Shown here one piece after another: positions 27,451 to 35,361 of a DNA stretch of 64,000 bases (the stretch's first letter is position 1; each line of letters starts with the position of its first letter). A model generated the notes under the pieces. That model worked only from the letters and a program-made list of their open reading frames with translations. It did no database searches and was not told the DNA's origin. A program made the position numbers and the translations under genes. This DNA is from Burkholderia cepacia (GTDB taxonomy: Bacteria > Pseudomonadota > Gammaproteobacteria > Burkholderiales > Burkholderiaceae): contig NZ_LDWR01000017.1 in the NCBI RefSeq assembly GCF_001039005.1, forward strand, positions 1 to 64,000. Direction: 5' to 3'.

Positions 27451-28245
27451 ATGCACATCGACCTGAAAGGCAAGACCGCGGTCGTCACCGCCTCCACCGC
27501 CGGCATCGGGCTCGCGATCGCCGAAGGCCTCGCGCGCGCCGGCGCACGCGTCGTCGTCAACGGCCGCAGCGACGCGTCGGTGCAGTCCGCGCTCGCGCAC
27601 CTGCGCACCGCCGTGCCCGGCGCAAGCGTCGACGGCGTCGCCGCCGATCTGTCCGCTGCAGCCGGCGTCGCGCGCATCGCGCAGCACACGCCCGATGCCG
27701 ACATCCTCGTCAACAACGCGGGCATCTACGGCCTGAAGGCGTTCTTCGACATCGACGACGCCGAATGGGAGCATTACTTCCAGACGAACGTGATGTCGGG
27801 CGTGCGCCTCGCGCGGCACTACCTGAAAGGGATGATCGAACGCAACGCCGGGCGCGTCGTGTTCATTTCGTCGGAATCGGGCCTGAACATCCCGGTCGAC
27901 ATGATTCACTACGGCTTCACGAAAACCGCGCAACTGTCGATCGCGCGCGGCCTCGCGAAGCTCGCGGCCGGCACGAACGTGACCGTCAACTCGGTGCTGC
28001 CGGGGCCGACGATGTCGGACGGCGTGCGAGCGCTGCTGAAGGAAACGGCCGACGAATCCGGCCGCAGCGTCGAAGACGTGGCCGTGGATTTCGTGCGCAA
28101 CCATCGCGCGAGCTCGATCATCCAGCGGCCCGCGACGCCCGAGGAAGTCGCAAACCTGGTGGTATACGTGTGCTCGCCGCAGGCTTCGGCGACAACCGGC
28201 GCCGCGCTGCGCGTCGACGGCGGCGTGGTCGACACGATCGCGTGA
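27451..28245 (+). CDS. Short-chain dehydrogenase/reductase
   Basis: This 264-residue SDR-family oxidoreductase has a cofactor motif reading TASTAGIG, which differs from the usual TGxxxGIG by Ala in place of the first Gly. NNAG, FISSESG and the catalytic pair in YGFTK follow, and the C-terminal stretch AALRVDGGVV is typical of family members that use a keto or hydroxy acid. The role is unknown. It is divergent from the AraC regulator at 26434-27279, with a 171-base shared promoter region. Confidence 0.87.
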   Translation: MHIDLKGKTAVVTASTAGIGLAIAEGLARAGARVVVNGRSDASVQSALAHLRTAVPGASVDGVAADLSAAAGVARIAQHTPDADILVNNAGIYGLKAFFDIDDAEWEHYFQTNVMSGVRLARHYLKGMIERNAGRVVFISSESGLNIPVDMIHYGFTKTAQLSIARGLAKLAAGTNVTVNSVLPGPTMSDGVRALLKETADESGRSVEDVAVDFVRNHRASSIIQRPATPEEVANLVVYVCSPQASATTGAALRVDGGVVDTIA

Positions 28246-28277
28246 CCGCGTGATGCCGCCGGCGGCGGCCGTACGGA

Positions 28278-28646
28278 CTAGCTGCCCTTGCCCGGCTGCA
28301 GCGTGCCGTTGCGGTCGGCGTCCATGCAGGTATCGAAGCCGTGTTGCGTGACGACGCCGGCCCTGTCGAACACGACGAAATAAGTCCGGTGATCGTTGCC
28401 GTGTTCGATGAAGTAGTTGTAGCAGACGCCGCTGCCGTTGCGGACCATCCAGACGCTGCGCGGGTTGCCGCCGGCGCGGACGACATCGGCGCGGGTCGCG
28501 CCATGCCGCGACGCGGCCCTTGCCAGCGGCGTGCGCGAATACGAAAACGGCAGCCACGAGTCGAACCACGCGCAGCCATGCAACATCAGGCAGCTGGCGG
28601 CCAGGGACAGCGTCGCTGCGGGACGGGACATCGTAATCAATCGCAT
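28278..28646 (-). CDS. Small putative lipoprotein, SmpA/OsmE-like
   Basis: This 122-residue protein has a lipoprotein signal peptide ending LMLHGC, so Cys25 should be lipidated and the protein anchored in the envelope. The mature part (about 97 residues) contains GATRADVVRAGGNPRSVW, a pattern like the small SmpA/OmlA/OsmE domain, and ends with an acidic DADRNGTLQPG. An alternative start at 28631 gives a 20-residue signal. The precise role is unknown. It is convergent with the SDR gene. Confidence 0.6.
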   Translation of the reverse strand: MRLITMSRPAATLSLAASCLMLHGCAWFDSWLPFSYSRTPLARAASRHGATRADVVRAGGNPRSVWMVRNGSGVCYNYFIEHGNDHRTYFVVFDRAGVVTQHGFDTCMDADRNGTLQPGKGS

Positions 28647-28879
28647 GCTTGGGGAAATCTGATGCGCCGTGCCGGCGTGACCGAAAGCCTCATGCTACTC
28701 GACCTTTGGGTCCGGATCGAAAAGAAATGTAGAGATCCGCATCCGAATCCCTGGTTTCCACGCACTTTGCATGCCCCTGCGCAAGCTCAGGCGTTGCCGA
28801 CCGTGGCAGCCGGCGGAGGCTTGCCCGCGCAACCGTGCCGCTGCGCCGATGCTTCAAACCGGCGCAACGGCGTGCATCG

Positions 28880-29950
28880 TCACGCGATCCATTCGACCCA
28901 CAGCACCGTCAGCACCGTCATCAGCGCGGGACCGACGAACAGCCCGATCAGGCCGAACGTCTCGGCGCCGCCGAGGATGCCGAACAGCACGAGCAGGAAC
29001 GGCAGCCGCGCCGAATTGCCGATCAGCACCGGCCGCACGAAATGCTCGGCGACGAACACGACGACGAAACCGAGCACGGCCACCACGACGGCCCACACGG
29101 TCGCGCCCTGCACGAACAGCCAGAGCGCCGCGCCGCAGAACACGATCGGCGCGCAGAACGGCAGCATCGCGGCGACCGCCGTCACGAGGCCGAGCAGCGC
29201 CGCATGCGGGACGCCCGCGAGCGCATAGGCGATGCCGAGCAGCGCGCCCTCGCCGAGCCCGACGACGACGAGCCCCGTCACCGTGCCGAACACGGCCGCG
29301 ACCATCCGCTCGATCAGCTCCGCGCCGTTGCGCCCGAACACGCGTCGCGCGCCCTGCAGCAATGCGCCCGACAGCTTGTGGCCCGCGCGCAGGATCACGA
29401 ACAGCGTGACGAGCATGAAGCCGAATTCGAGCAGCGCATGCGCGAGCTTCGTGCCGAATTGCCGGCCGTACGCGAGGAATTTCTCGCTGTTGACGCCGTG
29501 CATCGCGCTGGACGCATGCAGCGGATGGCCGAGATTGGCCTGCCACCATTCGGTGATCTGCGCGGCGCCGTAAGGCAGCCGGCCGATCACGTCCGGCAGC
29601 GGAATGCCGTTGTCCTGAATGGAGTGCAGCCACACGCGCAGATCATGCGCCTGCCCGACCGCCTCGGTCGCCGCGATGGCGACCGGCAGCACGACGAGCA
29701 GCGAGATCGCCGCCGTGATGACGAGCGCGATGACCGTCGGCCGGTCGCGGAACAGCCGGTGCGATTCGAAGCGCTTCAGCAGCGGCCACATCGCGATGGC
29801 GCTCACGCAGGCCCACGCGATGGCGGGAATGAAGTCGCGGATCACCCACAGCGCGAGCACCAGCAGCGCCGCATACAGCACGGCGCGGGCGATCTGCTGC
29901 CCGCGCGGCCGCGCGGCGGGATCGTGAGACGACGGGACATGTACGCCCAT
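28880..29950 (-). CDS. AI-2E family (PerM/YdiK-type) membrane transporter
   Basis: This 356-residue inner-membrane protein has about eight hydrophobic segments arranged as in the AI-2E/PerM family: paired N-terminal segments (VLALWVIRDFIPAIAWA), a central cytosolic or periplasmic domain, then GLVVVGLGEGALLGIAYALAGVPH, GAALWLFVQGATVW, GGAETFGLIGLFVGPALM near the end. Some members are sodium/proton antiporters or quorum-signal exporters; the substrate here is unknown. The start at MGVHVPSS is preferred because the upstream frame crosses the terminator hairpin at 29969-30014. Confidence 0.85.
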   Translation of the reverse strand: MGVHVPSSHDPAARPRGQQIARAVLYAALLVLALWVIRDFIPAIAWACVSAIAMWPLLKRFESHRLFRDRPTVIALVITAAISLLVVLPVAIAATEAVGQAHDLRVWLHSIQDNGIPLPDVIGRLPYGAAQITEWWQANLGHPLHASSAMHGVNSEKFLAYGRQFGTKLAHALLEFGFMLVTLFVILRAGHKLSGALLQGARRVFGRNGAELIERMVAAVFGTVTGLVVVGLGEGALLGIAYALAGVPHAALLGLVTAVAAMLPFCAPIVFCGAALWLFVQGATVWAVVVAVLGFVVVFVAEHFVRPVLIGNSARLPFLLVLFGILGGAETFGLIGLFVGPALMTVLTVLWVEWIA

Positions 29951-29968
29951 GGCACCTCTGTCGAAATG

Positions 29969-30014
29969 AAAAAATGGCGGTTCGCGCAAGCCACCGGCCT
30001 GCGCGAACCGCCAT
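29969..30014 (-). terminator. Strong Rho-independent terminator of the OYE/PfpI operon
   Basis: ATGGCGGTTCGCGCA (29974-29988) and TGCGCGAACCGCCAT (30000-30014) are perfect complements, a 15-bp stem with an 11-base loop. On the minus strand it is followed by six T's. It lies 43 bases after the old-yellow-enzyme stop codon and shields the AI-2E-type gene from read-through. Confidence 0.9.
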
Positions 30015-30057
30015 TCTATCCATCGACGCCGGATCGGCGGCGCGTTATCTCACCCGC

Positions 30058-31167
30058 TCAGGCCACCTTGTCGGCGATCCGGTAACGTTCGAGCCAGTGT
30101 GCGTACGGCGCGGGCAGCGTCCACGACGGGCGCTCGACGCCGAGCTGCTTCGCCGCGTAGTACGGCCAGTGCGGATCGGCGAGATGCGCGCGGCCGACCA
30201 TCACGAGATCGAGCTGCTGTTCGGCGACGACTCGGTTCGCCAGTTGCGGCGTGTCGATCCCCCACGCGGACGACACCGGCAGCCCGGCCTCGCGGCGCAC
30301 GCGCTCGGCGATCGGCGCGAGGAACGCCGGGCCCCATGGAATCCGTGCGTCGGGCGTCGAGAAACCGACCGACACGCTCAGCATGTCGAGCCCTGCCTGT
30401 TTCATCCGCTGCGTAAGCGCGATCGACTCGGCGAGCGTCTCGTCGTCGCGGCCGTCGTATTCGATCACGCCCAGGCGCGCGGTCAGCGGCAGATGCTCGG
30501 GCCACACCTTGCGGACGGCTGCGAGCGTGTCGACGAGGAAGCGGCCGCGGTTCTCGGCCGAACCGCCGTATTCGTCGTCGCGCTGGTTCGAATGCACCGA
30601 GAAGAAGCTCTGGCCGAGATAGCCGTGCGCGAAGTGCAGTTCGAGCCATTCGAAGCCCAGGTCGCGCGCACGCGTCGCCGACGCGACGAAGTCGGCCTGC
30701 ACGCGGGCGATATCGTCGTGCGTCATTTCACGCGGCACCTTCGGCAGATGCGCGCCGAACGGCACGGCCGACGGCGCGATGGTCTGCCAGCCGCGCGGAT
30801 CGCCTTCGGCGATATGGTCGTCGCCCTCCCACGGACGGTTCGCGCTCGCCTTGCGACCCGCGTGCGCGATCTGGATGCCGGGCACCGAGCCGGCCGCCTT
30901 GATCGCCGCGACCGACGGCGCGAACGCTTCGGCCTGCGCATCGTTCCACAGCCCCGCGCAGCCCGGCGTGATGCGCCCTTCCGGCGACACGGCCGTCGCC
31001 TCCGCGATCACGAGGCCCGCGCCGCCGCGCGCAATGCTGGCCAGATGCACGTGATGCCAGTCGTTGACGACGCCGTCTTCGGCGACGTACTGGCACATCG
31101 GCGGCACCGCGATGCGGTTGCGCAGCGTGACATCCTTGAGTTTGAACGGTTCGAACAGGGCAGACAT
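30058..31167 (-). CDS. Old yellow enzyme family NADPH:flavin oxidoreductase (YqjM-like)
   Basis: This 369-residue FMN enzyme of the YqjM class reduces activated C=C bonds, quinones or nitro compounds. It shows PPMCQY with Cys25 in the place of the redox-tuning Cys of YqjM, IQIAHAGRKAS, ELHFAHGYLGQSF with the substrate-binding His pair, DDEYGGSAENRGRF and MVGRAHLADP near the C-terminus. AAGGAG precedes the ATG. It follows the PfpI-like gene by 149 bases on the same strand. The two NemR-like boxes upstream of that gene suggest induction by electrophiles, as for nemA in Escherichia coli. Confidence 0.92.
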   Translation of the reverse strand: MSALFEPFKLKDVTLRNRIAVPPMCQYVAEDGVVNDWHHVHLASIARGGAGLVIAEATAVSPEGRITPGCAGLWNDAQAEAFAPSVAAIKAAGSVPGIQIAHAGRKASANRPWEGDDHIAEGDPRGWQTIAPSAVPFGAHLPKVPREMTHDDIARVQADFVASATRARDLGFEWLELHFAHGYLGQSFFSVHSNQRDDEYGGSAENRGRFLVDTLAAVRKVWPEHLPLTARLGVIEYDGRDDETLAESIALTQRMKQAGLDMLSVSVGFSTPDARIPWGPAFLAPIAERVRREAGLPVSSAWGIDTPQLANRVVAEQQLDLVMVGRAHLADPHWPYYAAKQLGVERPSWTLPAPYAHWLERYRIADKVA

Positions 31168-31316
31168 CCACGACTCCTTTGCTTGGTTCTGCAAAACGAC
31201 TGGGAACGCGCCGCGCGACGCGCGCGGCGGAACGATTCGGGCCGTCGGCGGGCAGGTCGCGCCCGGCGACGGATACGGAACGGCGCCGGCCCGGCCGGCG
31301 CCATGTGCTTGCGTGC

Positions 31317-32003
31317 TTACTGGCGGCCGAGCTTCGCGAGCAGCGCCTCGGCGGCGGGTTCCGACGACGCGGGGTTCTGCCCCGTGATCAGCAGTCCGTC
31401 GGTGACGACATGCGGCGCCCAGTCGGCGCTGCGCTCGAATTCCGCGCCGTTGGTCTTCAGCATGTCCTCGACGAGGAACGGCACGACTTCCGTCAGTTCG
31501 ACGGCCGCTTCCTCGCTGTTGGTAAAGCCCGTCGCGCGCTTGCCGCGCACAACCGATTCGCCGGTCTTCGGGTTCTTCACGTGGCGCAGCACGCCCGGCG
31601 CGTGGCAGACGGCCGCGACCGGCTTGCCGGCCGCCAGCGCATGCTCGATCAGGCGGATCGAATGCAGATCCTCGGCGAGATCCCACAGCGGGCCGTGGCC
31701 GCCCGGGTAGAACACGGCGTCGTAGTCGTCCACCGACACGTCGGCCAGCTTGTGCGTCGACGCGAGTTCGGCCTTGGCCGCCGCATCAGCTTCGAAACGG
31801 CGCGTCGCGTCGGTCTGCGAGGCCGGATCGCTGCTTTTCGGGTCGAGCGGCGGCTGGCCGCCCTTCGGCGACGCGAGCGTCAGCTCGACGCCTGCATCCT
31901 TGAACGTGTAGTACGGCGCGGCCAGTTCCTCGAGCCAGAAGCCGGTCTTCTTGCCGGTATCGCCGAGCGTGTCGTGCGAGGTCAGGACAACCAGAATCTT
32001 CAT
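31317..32003 (-). CDS. DJ-1/PfpI family protein (Hsp31/glyoxalase III-like)
   Basis: This 228-residue protein of the DJ-1/PfpI superfamily has a nucleophile-elbow Cys133 followed by His134 in AAVCHAPG and glutamates at residues 25-26 in FWLEELAAP that complete the site. The length and KTGFWLEE motif place it with the Hsp31-like type 1 glutamine-amidotransferase group, members of which act as glutathione-independent glyoxalase or protein deglycase. AGGAG precedes the ATG. Together with the downstream OYE it would form a response to reactive carbonyls and quinones. Confidence 0.88.
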   Translation of the reverse strand: MKILVVLTSHDTLGDTGKKTGFWLEELAAPYYTFKDAGVELTLASPKGGQPPLDPKSSDPASQTDATRRFEADAAAKAELASTHKLADVSVDDYDAVFYPGGHGPLWDLAEDLHSIRLIEHALAAGKPVAAVCHAPGVLRHVKNPKTGESVVRGKRATGFTNSEEAAVELTEVVPFLVEDMLKTNGAEFERSADWAPHVVTDGLLITGQNPASSEPAAEALLAKLGRQ

Positions 32004-32141
32004 GATCGGAACTCCTTCGAAAATTGACGGGGGGAACGGGGCCGAACAACCGGGGGCGGCCGGTCGACGCCGCACGCCTGTCGGTTAGTCAGCGATGACG
32101 CGTCAACGTGCGACTCATGCATCCGAATGCAGTACGCACCT

Positions 32142-32160
32142 ATTAGACCAGTCGTCTAGA
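32142..32160. promoter_or_regulatory. NemR-like TetR-family operator box 1
   Basis: TAGACCAGTCGTCTA lies within ATTAGACCAGTCGTCTAGA and forms an imperfect palindrome (TAGAC...GTCTA). It resembles boxes bound by NemR-type TetR repressors. It is about 140 bases before the PfpI-like start codon. On the minus strand, TTCGAT and TCTAAT with 17 bases between could be the promoter that it covers. Confidence 0.6.
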
Positions 32161-32287
32161 AAAAATCGAAATAAAACGACGTCATCTCGCCGCACGGACA
32201 GCATCGCACCGCGAAATGGCATTTTCGCGTCTTTGTTGCCCCAGCTGGGGACGTCGTCGCATTCACGAGAACGGATGATATCCCCGG

Positions 32288-32306
32288 ATTAGACCGGTCG
32301 TCTAGA
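32288..32306. promoter_or_regulatory. NemR-like TetR-family operator box 2
   Basis: TAGACCGGTCGTCTA within ATTAGACCGGTCGTCTAGA differs from box 1 by one base over at least 22 positions and has the same orientation, 146 bases away. The near identity of two boxes argues for a real operator pair. No TetR gene is adjacent; the only TetR-type gene in the window is at 41757. Confidence 0.6.
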
Positions 32307-32404
32307 AAACGGGGATTCGCCCCTGCCGTCGTCATGGCCTTTTCGATGGGGCGCGCTCCGGTAACGTCCGTTGCCGGCAGCGCCCCTCGCCTCCACCGCG
32401 CCGG

Positions 32405-33418
32405 TCAGCCGCGCAACGGACCGTCCGTGTCGCCGACCTCGATGGCCGGCGCTTCGAGTCGCTGTTCGCGCACACCGTCGCTCAGCAGCCGCAGCATCAA
32501 TTCCGCCAGCGCGCGCCCCGACGCATGCCCGGTCGGCTGCACGACCGCCGTTACGCGATGGGGATGCGCGATGTCCGGGGGCACGCCGTCGTAGACGATC
32601 AGCGACATGTCCTGCCCCAGGCGCAGCCCGCTGTCCACCAGCGCCCGAAACGCACCGCCGCCGGCGATATTGTTGTCGACCAGCAGCGCCGTCGGCCGTT
32701 CGGCGCGCGCAAGCATCGTCCGCACGGCCTGCAGCCCGCCGTCGTGCGTGAACGGGCACTCGACGAGCAGCGCCGGATCCGGCTCGATACCGGCTTCGCG
32801 CAGTGCCGAGAGATAACCTGCACGACGCTGCGCGGCGAAATTCAGCGCAAGCGGCGCGCTGATCATCGCAATGCGCCGATGGCCGAAGCCGATCAGCCTG
32901 CGAACCGCATCCCGCGCGCCCGCCTCGTTGTCGAAATCGAACCACGCATACGGCTCGGCGGCCTGCGTGCGGCCGTAAGCGACATACGGAAACGCGCTCG
33001 ACTGCAGGTACGCGATGCGCGGATCGTCGACGAGCGTGCGCGCGACGATCAATCCGTCGACGAGTTTGCCGTCGACGACCCGCCGATAGGTGTCCAGTTC
33101 AGCGTTCGGCCGCGCAGACGCGATGATGAAATCGAGATTGCGCTCGGCGAGCCGCTCGGTAATGCCCGCGACCACCTCGCCGAAACGCGGATCGCCGAGA
33201 TCGCCCGCGCCGAACGGGTAGACGATCCCGATCACGTCCGCCCGCCCGGTCGCCAGCCGGCGTGCGGTCGGATCCGCCACATAGCCCATTTCCCGTGCAG
33301 CCTTCGCCACGCGTTCGCGCGTCGCCTCGCTGACGTCGTCGTAACCGTTCAGCGCGCGACTGACCGTCGTCCTCGACAGCCCCAGCGCGTCCGATAGCGC
33401 CTTCAGATTCACCTTCAC
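32405..33418 (-). CDS. LacI family repressor of the fructan genes
   Basis: This 337-residue regulator has an N-terminal LacI helix-turn-helix (LKALSDALGLSRTTVSRALNG), a hinge helix region (DPTARRLATGR) and a periplasmic-binding-protein-like sugar domain with GIVYPFG and VDGLIVAR. The start is a GTG at 33418 with GAGGA upstream; another GTG at 33433 is in frame. It is divergent from levansucrase. Two CAAACCGGTTTG-type operators, the sort bound by LacI-family proteins, lie on the levansucrase promoter, so it should repress that gene until a sugar such as sucrose or a fructose derivative binds. Confidence 0.9.
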   Translation of the reverse strand: MKVNLKALSDALGLSRTTVSRALNGYDDVSEATRERVAKAAREMGYVADPTARRLATGRADVIGIVYPFGAGDLGDPRFGEVVAGITERLAERNLDFIIASARPNAELDTYRRVVDGKLVDGLIVARTLVDDPRIAYLQSSAFPYVAYGRTQAAEPYAWFDFDNEAGARDAVRRLIGFGHRRIAMISAPLALNFAAQRRAGYLSALREAGIEPDPALLVECPFTHDGGLQAVRTMLARAERPTALLVDNNIAGGGAFRALVDSGLRLGQDMSLIVYDGVPPDIAHPHRVTAVVQPTGHASGRALAELMLRLLSDGVREQRLEAPAIEVGDTDGPLRG

Positions 33419-33508
33419 CGTCGTTCCTCGCACTTCATGTGCCGCACGGCATGCCGATTGGCGGCAATTGTTTCCGCTCGGTAGCTATTACCGTCAAATA
33501 TTTATCTT

Positions 33509-33551
33509 TTGACGTCCAAACCGGTTTGAAATAGCATCCGAACCGGTTTGG
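33509..33551 (+). promoter_or_regulatory. Levansucrase promoter with two LacI-type operators
   Basis: TTGACG (33509-33514) and TAGCAT (33532-33537) are 17 bases apart. The palindrome CAAACCGGTTTG (33517-33528) fills the spacer and a second copy, CGAACCGGTTTG (33539-33550), begins right after the -10. Their centres are 22 bases apart, about two helical turns, so two repressor dimers could bind on the same face and block RNA polymerase. Confidence 0.8.
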
Positions 33552-33605
33552 ATATCGATACCCACTCAGCCGTTCACTTTCACTTTTCCTGGAAACAACG
33601 ACGAG

Positions 33606-35204
33606 ATGACATACTTTCCCCTTTTCCGCTCGACCGCGGCCAAACGTTTGCTCCTCGCTGGCGGCGCACTCGCCGCCTTCGCGTCCGTCGCGCACGCGCA
33701 GTCCGGCGGTACGGGCGCGCCGGTGCCCACGCCCCATTCGCAGCAAGCCTACGATCCCGAAGGCAACTTCACGATGCGCTGGACCCGCGCGGACATCCGC
33801 CAGATCGTCGCGCAATCGCACACCGCCGGCGCCGACCGGAATTCGCTGCCGCAAGCGCTGACGATGCCGAACATCCCGCAGGATTTCCCGCTGATCAACC
33901 CGAACGTGTGGGTGTGGGACACGTGGCCGCTGGCCGACCTGCGCGCGAACCAGCTCAGCTACAAGGGCTGGGAAGTGATCTTCTCGCTCACCGCCGATCC
34001 CCACGCCGGCTACACGTTCGATGACCGCCACGTCCATGCGCGCATCGGCTTCTTCTACCGTCGCGCGGGCGTCCCCGCGGCGCAGCGCCCCGCGAACGGC
34101 GGCTGGACCTGGGGCGGCCACCTGTTCCCCGACGGCGCGAGCGTCAAGGTGTTCGGTACCTCGCCGATGACCGACAACGCCGAATGGTCGGGCTCCGCGC
34201 GCCTCACGCACGGCAGCAACGTCAGCCTCTATTACACCGCGACGTCGTTCAACCGCTCCGCGCCCGGCGGCGCCGACATCACGCCGCCGCAGGCGATCAT
34301 CACGCGCGCCGACGGCCATATCCACGCCGACGACAAGCACGTGTGGTTCACCGGCTTCGACGATCACAAGGCACTGCTGCAACCGGACGGCAAGTACTAC
34401 CAGACCGGTCAGCAGAACACTTACTTCTCGTTCCGCGATCCGTTCGTGTTCACCGATCCCGCGCACCCGGGCAAGACCTACATGGTCTTCGAGGGCAACA
34501 CCGGTGGCCCGCGCGGCGCACGGTCCTGCACCGAAGCCGATCTCGGCTACGCGCCGAACGATCCGTACAAGGAAGACCTGAACGCCGTGATGAATTCGGG
34601 CGCAGTGTATCAAAAGGCGAATGTCGGCCTCGCGATCGCGACGAACCCGCAGTTGACCGAGTGGAAGTTCCTGCCGCCGATCCTGTCGGCGAACTGCGTC
34701 GACGACCAGACCGAGCGCCCGCAGATCTATCTGAAGGACGGCAAGTACTACCTGTTCACGATCAGCCACCGCAACACGATGGCGGCGGGCGTCGACGGCC
34801 CGGACGGCGTGTACGGCTTCGTCGGCAACGGCATCCGCAGCGATTTCCTGCCGCTGAACGGCGGCAGCGGCCTCGTGCTCGGCAACCCGACCGATTTCTC
34901 GGCGCCGGCCGGCCAGCCGTATTTTCAGGACCCGAACCAGAACCCGCGCGAATTCCAGTCGTATTCGCACTACGTCATGCCGGGCGGGCTCGTCGAATCG
35001 TTCATCGATGCGATCGGCCCGCGTCGCGGCGGCACGCTTGCGCCGACGGTGAAGGTCCGCATCAACGGCACGTCGACGGCGGTCGATCGCGTCTATGGAC
35101 GCGGCGGGCTCGGCGGTTACGGCGACATCCCGGCGAACCTGCCTGCGACCGGGGCCGGCCACAACGACGGCAACGGCCAGGGCAATCAGGATAACCAACA
35201 ATAA
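33606..35204 (+). CDS. sacB: Levansucrase (GH68), secreted
   Basis: This 532-residue enzyme splits sucrose and transfers fructose to growing levan or oligofructans. A signal peptide with likely cleavage after AHA (residue 31) directs export. The GH68 catalytic triad is intact: nucleophile Asp105 in VWVWDTWP, transition-state stabiliser Asp278 in SFRDPF, and acid/base Glu370 in DDQTERPQIY. The C-terminus is a low-complexity Gly/Asn/Gln tail. Levansucrases of Gram-negative bacteria have this length (LsdA type). It is divergent from the LacI gene and followed, after a terminator, by a GH32 fructanase gene. Confidence 0.95.
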   Translation: MTYFPLFRSTAAKRLLLAGGALAAFASVAHAQSGGTGAPVPTPHSQQAYDPEGNFTMRWTRADIRQIVAQSHTAGADRNSLPQALTMPNIPQDFPLINPNVWVWDTWPLADLRANQLSYKGWEVIFSLTADPHAGYTFDDRHVHARIGFFYRRAGVPAAQRPANGGWTWGGHLFPDGASVKVFGTSPMTDNAEWSGSARLTHGSNVSLYYTATSFNRSAPGGADITPPQAIITRADGHIHADDKHVWFTGFDDHKALLQPDGKYYQTGQQNTYFSFRDPFVFTDPAHPGKTYMVFEGNTGGPRGARSCTEADLGYAPNDPYKEDLNAVMNSGAVYQKANVGLAIATNPQLTEWKFLPPILSANCVDDQTERPQIYLKDGKYYLFTISHRNTMAAGVDGPDGVYGFVGNGIRSDFLPLNGGSGLVLGNPTDFSAPAGQPYFQDPNQNPREFQSYSHYVMPGGLVESFIDAIGPRRGGTLAPTVKVRINGTSTAVDRVYGRGGLGGYGDIPANLPATGAGHNDGNGQGNQDNQQ

Positions 35205-35233
35205 AAAGCAATCGCTGGTAAAGGCACGAGGTT

Positions 35234-35278
35234 GAGGAGGCGCGCATCGCGCGTGTCGCGTGCACGCCTCTCTTTTTT
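35234..35278 (+). terminator. Terminator between levansucrase and fructanase genes
   Basis: GAGGCGCGC and GCACGCCTC form a stem with one mismatch and internal GCGCG/CGCGT pairing, followed by CTTTTTT. It starts about 30 bases after the levansucrase stop and ends 84 bases before the fructanase start, so only part of the transcripts may continue into the second gene. Confidence 0.7.
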
Positions 35279-35361
35279 CCTTCTTTCTAATGCGCATGCC
35301 GCCGTCGACAGCGGCGTGCGCCCTCCTTTCCCGCTCCGTCCGACGGAGCACGAAACCCCGC

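Larger units (their letters stand above)
32004..32404. other. Regulatory intergenic region before the PfpI/OYE operon
   Basis: About 400 bases between the PfpI-like gene and the end of the LacI gene. It holds two nearly identical NemR-like boxes (32142-32160 and 32288-32306) and A/T-rich DNA between them that likely carries the leftward promoter. No gene is called; a 65-codon rightward frame at 32095 has no supporting feature. Confidence 0.6.

Noticed and set aside
28251..28275. GCCGCC/GGCGGC hairpin between SDR and lipoprotein genes
   Set aside because: GC-rich symmetrical runs like this are frequent here and no T-run follows, so I do not call a terminator.
32095..32292. 65-codon rightward frame in the PfpI upstream region
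   Set aside because: It overlaps the NemR-like boxes, has no domain and no ribosome-binding site.
35260..35361. Longer N-terminus of the GH32 enzyme
   Set aside because: It would start inside the terminator hairpin and put a long non-signal stretch before a normal signal peptide.
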